Shown one piece after another: positions 53,615 through 61,084 of a DNA stretch of 64,000 nucleotides. The stretch covers positions 3,224,001 to 3,288,000 of the forward strand of contig CP119313.1 in the NCBI GenBank assembly GCA_029202485.1, written 5' to 3'. The position numbers and the translations under genes were made by a program. Numbering within the stretch: the first letter of the stretch is position 1; every line of letters begins with the position of its first letter. The notes beneath the pieces are model-generated. The model saw only the letters and a program-made list of their open reading frames with translations, ran no database searches and was not told where the DNA came from. The DNA comes from Candidatus Pedobacter colombiensis. GTDB taxonomy: Bacteria; Bacteroidota; Bacteroidia; Sphingobacteriales; Sphingobacteriaceae.

Positions 53615-53791
53615 CTATTTTGCGTTTTTTCGGTTGCTGACCTCTATGCGAATATTTTGGGTAAGATTTCTAGCTATCAATAATGACTTACGCAATCTAG
53701 TTCCGGCAGTTTTGTTACCCTTTTCATAAAATTTACGAGCATCCCTTTCGCTAGTTAGGATTAAGGTTTTTAAATCAAGGAATTTTTTCAT
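53615..53791 (-). CDS. Histone H1-like small basic protein
   Basis: The 58-residue product MKKFLDLKTLILTSERDARK, then FYEKGNKTAGTRLRKSLLIA and RNLTQNIRIEV..RKNAK, matches the short histone H1/Hc1-like proteins of Bacteroidota, which carry the hallmark KFYEKGN.AAGTR.RK. It is rich in Lys and Arg and should bind DNA, compacting it or the incoming element DNA. The gene is short, lies 61 nt after the 331-residue gene (stop at 53853), and ends in a good terminator. A second copy is presumably chromosomal elsewhere. Confidence 0.85.
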   Translation of the reverse strand: MKKFLDLKTLILTSERDARKFYEKGNKTAGTRLRKSLLIARNLTQNIRIEVSNRKNAK

Positions 53792-53852
53792 GATTAAATG
53801 TTTAAAGTTTAAAAATCTGTTATTTTAAAATGTATGTATAATTAAGGATCGT

Positions 53853-54848
53853 CTACCTTGTTAGTCCTTGGGCTTCTGACAGGTCGTTTTCTTTCGCTTT
53901 AGTATTTTGGGCAAGGGTTACTTGTGCTTCTTTAGTGAGGAACAATTCTCGTTTTTCAGGTGTTCCATCTAATTTAAAAAAATTCATTTTTCTGAAGCGA
54001 ACTGCTGTTTCCAGTTGTAATTCCATATCAACGCCCTTATTACTTGCTCCAATAATAGGTTTGTCTCCATTTCTCAATGCAGTTTCTAATTCCGTCAAAT
54101 TTTGAGGTTGATTTGGTGCATTTTTCAAGAATTTGATATTGTAGTCTTTTAGTACATTTTTCAAATCAAAACCGTAAGCGGGATCACGATATGTTTTTAG
54201 TTGGAAATTTTGGCCTGTTTTGCCTTTTTCAGTATCTAAATTCACCCATGCCTGATATTTCTCACCTTGTCTAGTTGCTAAATCGTCACGGAAGACCGAA
54301 CGACCTTGAACTAAATTCGCTGCCTGTTGGACTGTAAATCCCTTTCCCTCCTGACAATAAAATGTTTGTTCAGTCGGCTTACCAAACAAAGCGTTCCTAT
54401 AGTCTCTAGTAACAACTACTTCATTTTTTTCTCTTTTGGCTACCAAAGAGTTACTGGTAACACTTTTTCCAACCACTAATTCGCAATCTCGATCCCGCTT
54501 TTTAAACTGCTCAATGGCTTCCATTGGGTGGTCAAATTTCTTAGTGTCGTTTTTCCCCTCGCCATTTGGGGTGATCAGAAAATAAGAATGTCCTTCTTCC
54601 AAAGGTTTAACACCATAAAATTGTGCCTTGAAGTTTGAAAAATAGTACCCTTTTTCCGGGTCGGATGTTTTTATCGGATAACGAATATCAATGTGTCCAT
54701 TTAATACTTGCTTACTTTCCAGTATTTCAAAGCTGGCAGATCCTTTCCTGATATTTTCTTCTAATTGGTTAAGGGACTGTTCGCTTGCACCTAGAGCTTT
54801 CATATCCTCTTTAAGATCAAACAAATTGTTTAAATTAATCTTGTTCAT
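53853..54848 (-). CDS. Uncharacterised conjugative-element protein, paralogue of the next gene
   Basis: The 331-residue protein has a helical N-terminus (residues 1-40), then a beta-rich half with YYFSNFKAQFYGVKPLEEGH and the conserved block AANLVQGRSVFRD...YQAWVNLD, followed by YGFDLKNVLKDYNI. This block recurs in the 54879-55922 protein and in uncharacterised Bacteroidota mobile-element proteins. It lacks a signal peptide, so it is likely cytoplasmic. A DUF3945-like repeat is a weaker alternative reading for the C-terminal part. The function is unknown. Confidence 0.7.
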   Translation of the reverse strand: MNKINLNNLFDLKEDMKALGASEQSLNQLEENIRKGSASFEILESKQVLNGHIDIRYPIKTSDPEKGYYFSNFKAQFYGVKPLEEGHSYFLITPNGEGKNDTKKFDHPMEAIEQFKKRDRDCELVVGKSVTSNSLVAKREKNEVVVTRDYRNALFGKPTEQTFYCQEGKGFTVQQAANLVQGRSVFRDDLATRQGEKYQAWVNLDTEKGKTGQNFQLKTYRDPAYGFDLKNVLKDYNIKFLKNAPNQPQNLTELETALRNGDKPIIGASNKGVDMELQLETAVRFRKMNFFKLDGTPEKRELFLTKEAQVTLAQNTKAKENDLSEAQGLTR

Positions 54849-54878
54849 AATGTTAAGATTTTAGGATTAAAAAATAGT

Positions 54879-55922
54879 TCAACGGGTAACCTGTAATTGG
54901 TTTTCAGGTTCGATGTTTCGCTGTTTTATTAGTTTCAAGTCTTTGTTCAGCTCTTTACTAATGGGTTTAATTATTTTTTTTAAATGGGCAAATGTGATCG
55001 GCTTCTTTTCCGCATTGAAGAAATTGATTGTCTTTTCAGAAGGATTAGCCGAAAGGTAGAATTTAGCTTTCCCAGGCACATCAAATGCTACGCTTTTACC
55101 TTCCTCAATCCCTTTTTGCACAGTTGAAATAGAAATTCCATAGACCTCTAGTTTGATCGAATGCTCAAGCAATATCTTTTTCAGATCAAAATCATAATCA
55201 GGGGGAAATTTGTTTAGTTCAAGTTTACCCTCTTCTAAATTCTGAACTTGCCCTAATTGCATCCACATTTTTGGTTCTGAATGGTGAGTGCTCTTATAAA
55301 TCGGCTTTCCCTGCAATAAGTTTAATGCTTCAGTGACTTTAATATTGTCAGTTGGAAAAAACGTTGCAGATTTTGATTCTCCATTTTCTGTAGTTAACGT
55401 AGCGGTATATCCCTTATATGCGTACGCCTTTTCATCAATTTTAGCTAAATGCACATTTACTTCCAGCTTATCGTTACCATAAACATTACTTACAGATTTT
55501 AGGTGTATTTTTTCACGTTCAAAATCTAATTCCTTTTCTATTTTACCTGCCAGATGATTAAGCCCAGCGCTTTTTAACTGCTCCTGAATGTAGTTTGTCG
55601 ATTCTTTTTTCCAATCTTTTAGTAAGAACAGGTGTATAGGTCTATTAACCAATTCATTTTGAACCCGGTGTAAAAATCTGACAATGGGGTTTGGGTATAG
55701 TTCTTTCCTTAATTTAGCAGTTACAACCTTTATGGCATGAGTATAAAGTTTTTCTTTATCTGAAGGATTAACTGACAACCTATGCAATCCATCTGTTAGG
55801 AATTTGTATTTATACTTTAGCGTCTGCTTATCATCAAGGTTTCCGGTTAATTCCCGAATTTTAGAAACTCTCTTTTCCCAATTTTCCCAAAGGACTTTTG
55901 CCCTATTGACATGAGCTTCCAT
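54879..55922 (-). CDS. Uncharacterised conjugative-element protein, downstream of traM
   Basis: The N-terminal 140 residues are helical and basic (RKELYPNPIVRFLHRVQNEL). They are joined to the same beta/helix unit as the 53853 gene: AYAYKGYTATL, EALNLLQGKPIYKS, MWMQLGQ and YDFDLKKILLEHSI, then SISTVQKGIEEGKSVAF. It begins 1 nt after the traM stop, so it is translationally coupled to traM. No signal peptide is seen. In the usual Bacteroidota order traN would stand here, so this is either cargo or a lineage-specific transfer component. Confidence 0.7.
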   Translation of the reverse strand: MEAHVNRAKVLWENWEKRVSKIRELTGNLDDKQTLKYKYKFLTDGLHRLSVNPSDKEKLYTHAIKVVTAKLRKELYPNPIVRFLHRVQNELVNRPIHLFLLKDWKKESTNYIQEQLKSAGLNHLAGKIEKELDFEREKIHLKSVSNVYGNDKLEVNVHLAKIDEKAYAYKGYTATLTTENGESKSATFFPTDNIKVTEALNLLQGKPIYKSTHHSEPKMWMQLGQVQNLEEGKLELNKFPPDYDFDLKKILLEHSIKLEVYGISISTVQKGIEEGKSVAFDVPGKAKFYLSANPSEKTINFFNAEKKPITFAHLKKIIKPISKELNKDLKLIKQRNIEPENQLQVTR

Positions 55923-55923
55923 A

Positions 55924-56985
55924 CTAACGTTGTTTCAATTGGTTATTTCGTAATAAAATTGAATGCCCAGATTGTATTTTGACTTTAACCCGTCGTAGTT
56001 TCTTGCTCATCAGATTCTTGGCAGCATCAATTCCGGCACCTGCAACTTGAGTTATTAAAGTTTGATCAATTCCCATAAAATCAATGTCTCGGATTGCCTG
56101 ATTTGATCCACTATTTACTGCATCGGACAACATCGCTTCGGGGGCATCAATGCCGATCATACCGTCTAAGCTATAAACAGATAAATCTACAGGGATGATA
56201 GAAGTACCTAGTCTTATTTGTTTTATGTCCAGCAATAAACGTTGATTGACAATTTTACAGGCACCAAAAACGGAATGACCTTTAGGAATTACCACACCAT
56301 TTATCTTTATGCTGTCCTGCAATATCAATTTAACAGTTGCCCCCTGCACCACTTTTTTATTGTCGGCAATCGTTGCTGGAATAGCTCGAAACTGACTGTC
56401 GGCGCTCAATGTTTGCTGTTGCTTGTATTTTTGTTGAACTCGTTCAGGGTGTTGTATATCCAGAATATTTTGCATCAATCCGTTTAATTGTTGCATTTCA
56501 GGGTCTTCAGTTTTACTCTCCTGCATCGTTTTCATGAGCGCTTCCAATCGGTCAACATCCTGCTTAATTGAAGAAACTTGTTGATTTTGAGGTGATGGGC
56601 TTTGATGTGAGCCGGAAACCTCAATTGGCTTATTGATTTCCCGATTTAGTGCTTCTAATTTTGCGTTGATTTCTCTGGTTTGAGGTTCTTCCATTTGTGA
56701 ATTAAAGCCAAGATTTTTTGCAACGTTTTCAATACTGTTTGCTCTTCTATTCATAGAGTCCCTATCGGCCTGATCGTAAAAATCCAATTTGTCCTTTGGC
56801 TGATCTTTTTTAAAAGCTGCATCTGGTAAATTAGTATTGATGCCATTTTTAACATTTTGTCCAGTGGCTTCGGTATTATTTGCACCGCCCCCTAAAAGTT
56901 TAAATCCTAATCCGAGAAATGGTATAATGAGTAAAGGGAGTATTAACAAAACCTTTCTTTTGTCAATTCGTGTTTTCGTTTCCAT
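55924..56985 (-). CDS. traM: Conjugative transposon protein TraM
   Basis: A single N-terminal transmembrane helix (VLLILPLLIIPFLGLGFKLL) is followed by a Gln/Glu-rich coiled linker and a C-terminal domain. That domain contains AIPATIADNKKVVQGATVKL, GVVIPKGHSVFGACKI and IPVDLSVYSLDGMIGIDAPE, the pattern of Bacteroidota TraM, a VirB10-like envelope-spanning component. Length (353) fits. It lies 27 nt after the traL-like gene. Confidence 0.9.
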   Translation of the reverse strand: METKTRIDKRKVLLILPLLIIPFLGLGFKLLGGGANNTEATGQNVKNGINTNLPDAAFKKDQPKDKLDFYDQADRDSMNRRANSIENVAKNLGFNSQMEEPQTREINAKLEALNREINKPIEVSGSHQSPSPQNQQVSSIKQDVDRLEALMKTMQESKTEDPEMQQLNGLMQNILDIQHPERVQQKYKQQQTLSADSQFRAIPATIADNKKVVQGATVKLILQDSIKINGVVIPKGHSVFGACKIVNQRLLLDIKQIRLGTSIIPVDLSVYSLDGMIGIDAPEAMLSDAVNSGSNQAIRDIDFMGIDQTLITQVAGAGIDAAKNLMSKKLRRVKVKIQSGHSILLRNNQLKQR

Positions 56986-57012
56986 ATTTTGAATATTATG
57001 TAAATAATTGAG

Positions 57013-57228
57013 TTAATTGAATGCACAGGTTATGAGCAGAAGGCAATAAGTTCCAATTACAATGCAGAATAGCACCAATGCAAACAGGATCGTTTTCGTA
57101 CTTAATAAACTTGTCTTGTTATTCAAATATTCCGCAAGCTTGTGCTCTTGTTTGGTAATACCTTCGCTAACTCTGTCAGAAAGGGTATTATCGTTTGTTT
57201 GCGTTTTTCTTTGTTTAAATAAGGCCAT
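57013..57228 (-). CDS. traL: TraL-like small membrane protein
   Basis: The 71-residue product has a polar N-terminus (MALFKQRKTQTNDNTLSDRV) and one C-terminal transmembrane helix (TILFALVLFCIVIGTYCLLL). Its position between traK (4 nt upstream) and traM is that of traL in CTnDOT-like elements. The assignment rests on position, size and topology. Confidence 0.65.
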   Translation of the reverse strand: MALFKQRKTQTNDNTLSDRVSEGITKQEHKLAEYLNNKTSLLSTKTILFALVLFCIVIGTYCLLLITCAFN

Positions 57229-57232
57229 TGCT

Positions 57233-57850
57233 TTAAGTTTTAGGGGGTAAATCTTTATTTTCCACTATTTCCCAATTTCGGATCAAAAAGCCATGTGGAT
57301 TGTTGTCAGTCTGAGTTTGAAGACTATAGATTACTCCTTGAGTAATGAGCTGTCGGTAAAGTGTGCTTGTTGACCTGACCATTTTTTCAGTTCCATAAAA
57401 AGTAAAGTGATAAGGATAATGATCGATATTGAGCTTAATGCTGTCCATTTGGACTTCTTTAACAATATTCGCAGCAATCAGATTATTGTAATATCCTGAT
57501 TCTTTCAGATTGTCATACTGTTTCTTTGCGGATTCATCAGCCAGATACAATGCCCTGTTAACCGTTGCTCTGATTGCCTTATCATCTGGATTTAATGTAA
57601 AGAAGTGTTGGTGAAAAGTTTTGATATGATCCCTGAGTTCAACAGGCAGATTAGATTTTTTATCCGAGGCGATGGCCTCCAGTACTTTACCATTATATAG
57701 AATATAAATCCGATTGCTCGCCTTGTCAACAATTCTGTTGTTCCAGAAAAGCACAAAACAGATTGTTATCGTATTTGCAAGAATTAGAAAAATACTAAAC
57801 GTTTTGATGTGCTTAAAAGCAGTATCGATGTTTTTAAATTGTGTAAACAT
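57233..57850 (-). CDS. traK: Conjugative transposon protein TraK
   Basis: The 205-residue protein starts MFTQFKNIDTAFKHIKTFSI with a transmembrane segment at about 17-37. It carries the family motifs NRIYILYNGKVLEAI, LRDHIKTFHQHFFTLNPDD and GYYNNLIAANIVKEVQMDSI. This is the VirB8-like TraK of Bacteroidota elements, part of the inner-membrane and periplasm bridge. It follows traJ by 17 nt. Confidence 0.92.
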   Translation of the reverse strand: MFTQFKNIDTAFKHIKTFSIFLILANTITICFVLFWNNRIVDKASNRIYILYNGKVLEAIASDKKSNLPVELRDHIKTFHQHFFTLNPDDKAIRATVNRALYLADESAKKQYDNLKESGYYNNLIAANIVKEVQMDSIKLNIDHYPYHFTFYGTEKMVRSTSTLYRQLITQGVIYSLQTQTDNNPHGFLIRNWEIVENKDLPPKT

Positions 57851-57867
57851 AACTAAAGTTTAAAGGG

Positions 57868-59058
57868 TTATTTACCTGATAGCTTGTCTTTAAAGTAATC
57901 CTGACCCGATGCTTCGGCCATACCGGAACCAATGTTACGATAGGCATTATCATAAACATCTGACACTATGCCACCTGCGGCCTTAGCTGTTTGTGAAGCT
58001 ATATTTTGGCTTGTCCTACTTGTGGTTCCTGTCATTGAGTTCACCCTCGTCAACATTGAATTTCCACCCCCGGCATGAATAATATAGTTGGCTACGTTCG
58101 GTACGCAACGATAGCCAATGATGCCAATGATCAAAAATAGCAGGTAAGCTAAATCTGTAGAACTGAAAAAAGTATCACCATTTTGTTGAGCTTGTTCAAT
58201 ATCTAGCTTAATCATGCTTTGCTGGATCTTGCCTAAGATTGCGCCAAAGATGTTTGCAATGGGCAGCCACAAATAAATATTGATGTATCGGGCAATCCAG
58301 ACAGATAAAGTATGTTGTAAGCCATCAAATACAGCAAAGCCAAGCACGAGAGGGCCTAATATTGCCAGAACAATCAAGAAAAAGGTTCTTACCGTATTGA
58401 TGCAAAGCGATGCAGCATAGTAAACCACTTGTAAAACCTCACTCATAAACTGTTTAAAGCTATGGCGCATTTTATAATCTTGTTTGTCAAGCCAGAATCT
58501 CATATTATTGCCTATCGCTTCAACCCAATTTTCGTCAGTGCCGTTTTTGTCTTCAGGATGTGTGTATTTATACCATTCTTTTCGATCACCCATTCCGTCA
58601 TCACCGACAAGGTATTTCCATTTATCAGTTTTCTTAAGTTCAAGTTCTTTTCGTTTCAATAAGGCTTTGATCGTTGCATCACTGTCCTTTACCATTGCTG
58701 AGGTTCCAGTAACAGTCGGGCTAAGCACCCCATTCATAACCCCAAGTACCATTGGAAAACTCAAAATCGCCATACCAAGGGCAAATGGGCGTAATAAAGG
58801 GTAGAAATCTATAGGTTCCGCACGAGCGATATTACCCCAAACACGACTAGCTATATACCAAAGGGCTCCAAATCCTGCGATTCCTCTGGCAACTGAAATT
58901 AAATCAGAACATAATGGGATCATTTCATTATAGACTTTATCTAACACTGCCTGTAATCCGCTAACCTGCTCACTTAATCCCTGTGCCATTGAAGTAAAGG
59001 GAGTTAACAGCAATGCAATAGCAAAAAAGCATATTGAGACTTTATTTTTCACTTTCAT
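57868..59058 (-). CDS. traJ: Conjugative transposon protein TraJ
   Basis: A signal peptide (ending FTSMAQG) is followed by several hydrophobic segments (GIAGFGALWYIASRVWG, FALGMAILSFPMVLGVMNGV, TFFLIVLAILGPLVLGFAVF, YINIYLWLPIANIFGAIL, LAYLLFLIIGIIGYRCVPNV) and a Ser/Thr-rich tail. Length (396) matches TraJ, the VirB6-like polytopic inner-membrane channel component. It follows the last TerB-like gene by 11 nt. Confidence 0.92.
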   Translation of the reverse strand: MKVKNKVSICFFAIALLLTPFTSMAQGLSEQVSGLQAVLDKVYNEMIPLCSDLISVARGIAGFGALWYIASRVWGNIARAEPIDFYPLLRPFALGMAILSFPMVLGVMNGVLSPTVTGTSAMVKDSDATIKALLKRKELELKKTDKWKYLVGDDGMGDRKEWYKYTHPEDKNGTDENWVEAIGNNMRFWLDKQDYKMRHSFKQFMSEVLQVVYYAASLCINTVRTFFLIVLAILGPLVLGFAVFDGLQHTLSVWIARYINIYLWLPIANIFGAILGKIQQSMIKLDIEQAQQNGDTFFSSTDLAYLLFLIIGIIGYRCVPNVANYIIHAGGGNSMLTRVNSMTGTTSRTSQNIASQTAKAAGGIVSDVYDNAYRNIGSGMAEASGQDYFKDKLSGK

Positions 59059-59069
59059 AATGTTTGGGA

Positions 59070-59705
59070 TTAAGGGAATAAGCTTAGGGTTTGTCTAAGA
59101 TCCGCCCTTTCTTTTTCACGTTGAAAGGAAAGACCAAGCGCCTGACTGTTGAAACTTCTAAGAAATACAAGCTTGTCCTCAGTGTCTTCAAAGATTCGAT
59201 CAATCGCCTGTAACCGTTCTTCATCATTCATTCTAAGTTTGGATGATGTGATGATCATGACAAGCTGGTCAAGGTTATCAATGCTTTGATTAAAGAGGTT
59301 CTTATATACTCTACCCAAATAATCAATTTCCAAAGCATTGAAATTATTGGTCGCTTTAAACTGTTTGAAGGCTGATTCGTATTCCGAAATAATACGCTTT
59401 TGGTAAGTTATGATATCAACGACTTTTCGATACTTCTTCACTTCGGGGCTAACTATCATTAGCCCGTCTAAAAACACCGAATGCAGAGAAAAATTACCTT
59501 GTGAAATATCCTTGATGGCATTATACCCACCGGAAATAATCGTATAGCCCTTTTTCATATCCTTTAAAATGTTCTTTAGCTGGCTTAGCTTTTCTACATT
59601 CAGTAAAAGCTGCTGTACCTCGGTTGACTGTGCTTTACTTTGGTTACCTGAAAATACCATTAGCACTAAGCACAGCGCAGGAATTATTAACCTAATCGAT
59701 TTCAT
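59070..59705 (-). CDS. TerB-like/TraI-type periplasmic protein, third of three paralogues
   Basis: The signal peptide (ending GNQSKAQS) precedes a helical protein with EVQQLLLNVEKLSQLKNILK, GYTIISGGYNAIKDISQGNF, NLDQLVMIITSSKLRMNDEE and RLQAIDRIFEDTEDKL. This form is usually annotated as a TerB-family tellurite-resistance-like protein in Bacteroidota Tra operons, though no tellurite role is implied. Length is 211. It overlaps the upstream paralogue by 14 nt and precedes traJ. Confidence 0.75.
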   Translation of the reverse strand: MKSIRLIIPALCLVLMVFSGNQSKAQSTEVQQLLLNVEKLSQLKNILKDMKKGYTIISGGYNAIKDISQGNFSLHSVFLDGLMIVSPEVKKYRKVVDIITYQKRIISEYESAFKQFKATNNFNALEIDYLGRVYKNLFNQSIDNLDQLVMIITSSKLRMNDEERLQAIDRIFEDTEDKLVFLRSFNSQALGLSFQREKERADLRQTLSLFP

Positions 59706-60345
59706 AATATTTTTTTAATTGATAAATAAACTCTTGTTCTTTTTCAGTTTGCCGGATCAGCATCATAACCTGCCCCATAAAATCAATGGTAAAGCTGAAC
59801 TTATTTACCATTGATTCATTTATCCTATTCAACCTTCTCAGCCTTTCCTTGTCACTCATTTCTAACCGCCCGGATGTAATGACCAATAGCAATTCCTCTA
59901 AGTCACTTTCGCATTCATCCATTACATTTTCCTGTACATTTTGCACATACAGCCGATTTTTAATTGATAGTGCATCGCTGTATTGAACAGCGCCAAATGC
60001 TTTGCTGATTCTGATCTGGCATTCTATGATCTCCGCAACTTTTACATTATTGCGAATAACCGGGTTAACAGCTTTCAAGGAATTAATAAAGGCGCTATGC
60101 AGACCAAATTCGCCATTAGTAATGTCCTTAATTGTTCGCAAGCCAGAATTGGCTATATCATAGCCTTTTTTCGCATAGCCGATATACACCTCCAATGCAG
60201 CTATTTGCTGAAGCAGATATTTCTTCTGCGTTTTTTCCTGTTTGAAAAATTCGGAGAATGTTTGTGCCTGGCTAAGCTGTGTTGTGAATGCCAATAACAA
60301 GCAAATCAAAACAGCAATTTTTCTGATATTATTTTTCGATTCCAT
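59692..60345 (-). CDS. TraI/TerB-like periplasmic protein, second of three paralogues
   Basis: A signal peptide (ending TTQLSQAQT) precedes a helical protein with YAKKGYDIANSGLRTIKDIT, GEFGLHSAFINSL, ESDLEELLLVITSGRLEMSD and ERLRRLNRINESM. It shares the GEFGLHSAF and ERL...NRI pattern with the next gene and is 217 residues long. It overlaps the upstream gene by 17 nt and the downstream gene by 14 nt. Confidence 0.7.
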   Translation of the reverse strand: MESKNNIRKIAVLICLLLAFTTQLSQAQTFSEFFKQEKTQKKYLLQQIAALEVYIGYAKKGYDIANSGLRTIKDITNGEFGLHSAFINSLKAVNPVIRNNVKVAEIIECQIRISKAFGAVQYSDALSIKNRLYVQNVQENVMDECESDLEELLLVITSGRLEMSDKERLRRLNRINESMVNKFSFTIDFMGQVMMLIRQTEKEQEFIYQLKKYYEID

Positions 60346-61012
60346 AAATTTCTTTTAATCTGGCCGTTTCGTCTAGAGAATTGGCACGTTGAATACTCGT
60401 TGATATGTTTTGGGTATTGAACTTTTTGAGGCTGGTATAATTAGCGTCCATTTGATCGGCAGCCTTGTTAATGATGATCAACCTCTCTGCATCGGTCATT
60501 TGGGTTTTAAATGAACTAAGGACAAGTAAGATTTGGTCAAGATTATTAATGCTTTCTTCAAGAATGCCCGTATAAACCTTTTCCATGTAGTCCAGTTCTT
60601 CAATGTTAAAGTGCTTATCCTGTTTAAATAAATTCCAAGCCCATTTGTATTCATTGACAATTGCCATTTGTTTTTCAGTTAAATCTTTAATGCGCTTATA
60701 ATAAGCTATGGCAGATTTAATTTTCCAGAGTTCATCGTAATATTGACTGTAAAGGTTTTTCTGTTTGTCAGTCCAATCAGCGATTTCAGTTAATTTTAAC
60801 TTAGAGAGTTGGTTTTCAAGCACTTTTTGCGCATTTTGCAACCAAATAGTTTCGTTCTGTAGACGTTGAATTTTTAAGTCTACTGCTTTAATTACTTTCT
60901 TAACTCCTGCTTTGATAACTTCCATAACAGCGATTTGCGCATTTGCATTTTTGGGAAGTCCGACCATTAAGGTTATGGCACTTAAAGGTAGAATGACCAT
61001 GTACTTTTTCAT
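60329..61012 (-). CDS. traI: TraI-like conjugal transfer protein, first of three paralogues
   Basis: I start it at 61012 (MKKYMVILPLSAITLMVGLP), giving a signal peptide ending NANAQI; the ATG at 61030 would prefix six residues. The mature part is coiled-coil rich (KAVDLKIQRLQNETIWLQNA, QKVLENQLSKL). A TraI-type core follows with YMEKVYTGILEESINNLDQI and FKTQMTDAERLIIINKAADQ. This core aligns with the next two genes, so the trio arose by tandem duplication. It lies 72 nt after traG. Confidence 0.75.
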   Translation of the reverse strand: MKKYMVILPLSAITLMVGLPKNANAQIAVMEVIKAGVKKVIKAVDLKIQRLQNETIWLQNAQKVLENQLSKLKLTEIADWTDKQKNLYSQYYDELWKIKSAIAYYKRIKDLTEKQMAIVNEYKWAWNLFKQDKHFNIEELDYMEKVYTGILEESINNLDQILLVLSSFKTQMTDAERLIIINKAADQMDANYTSLKKFNTQNISTSIQRANSLDETARLKEIYGIEK

Positions 61013-61084
61013 ATATGATATAATTTTCATGGGTTTAATAATTAGTGTGAAATATTATGATGCCAGGTAAGTTGATCGCAATCT

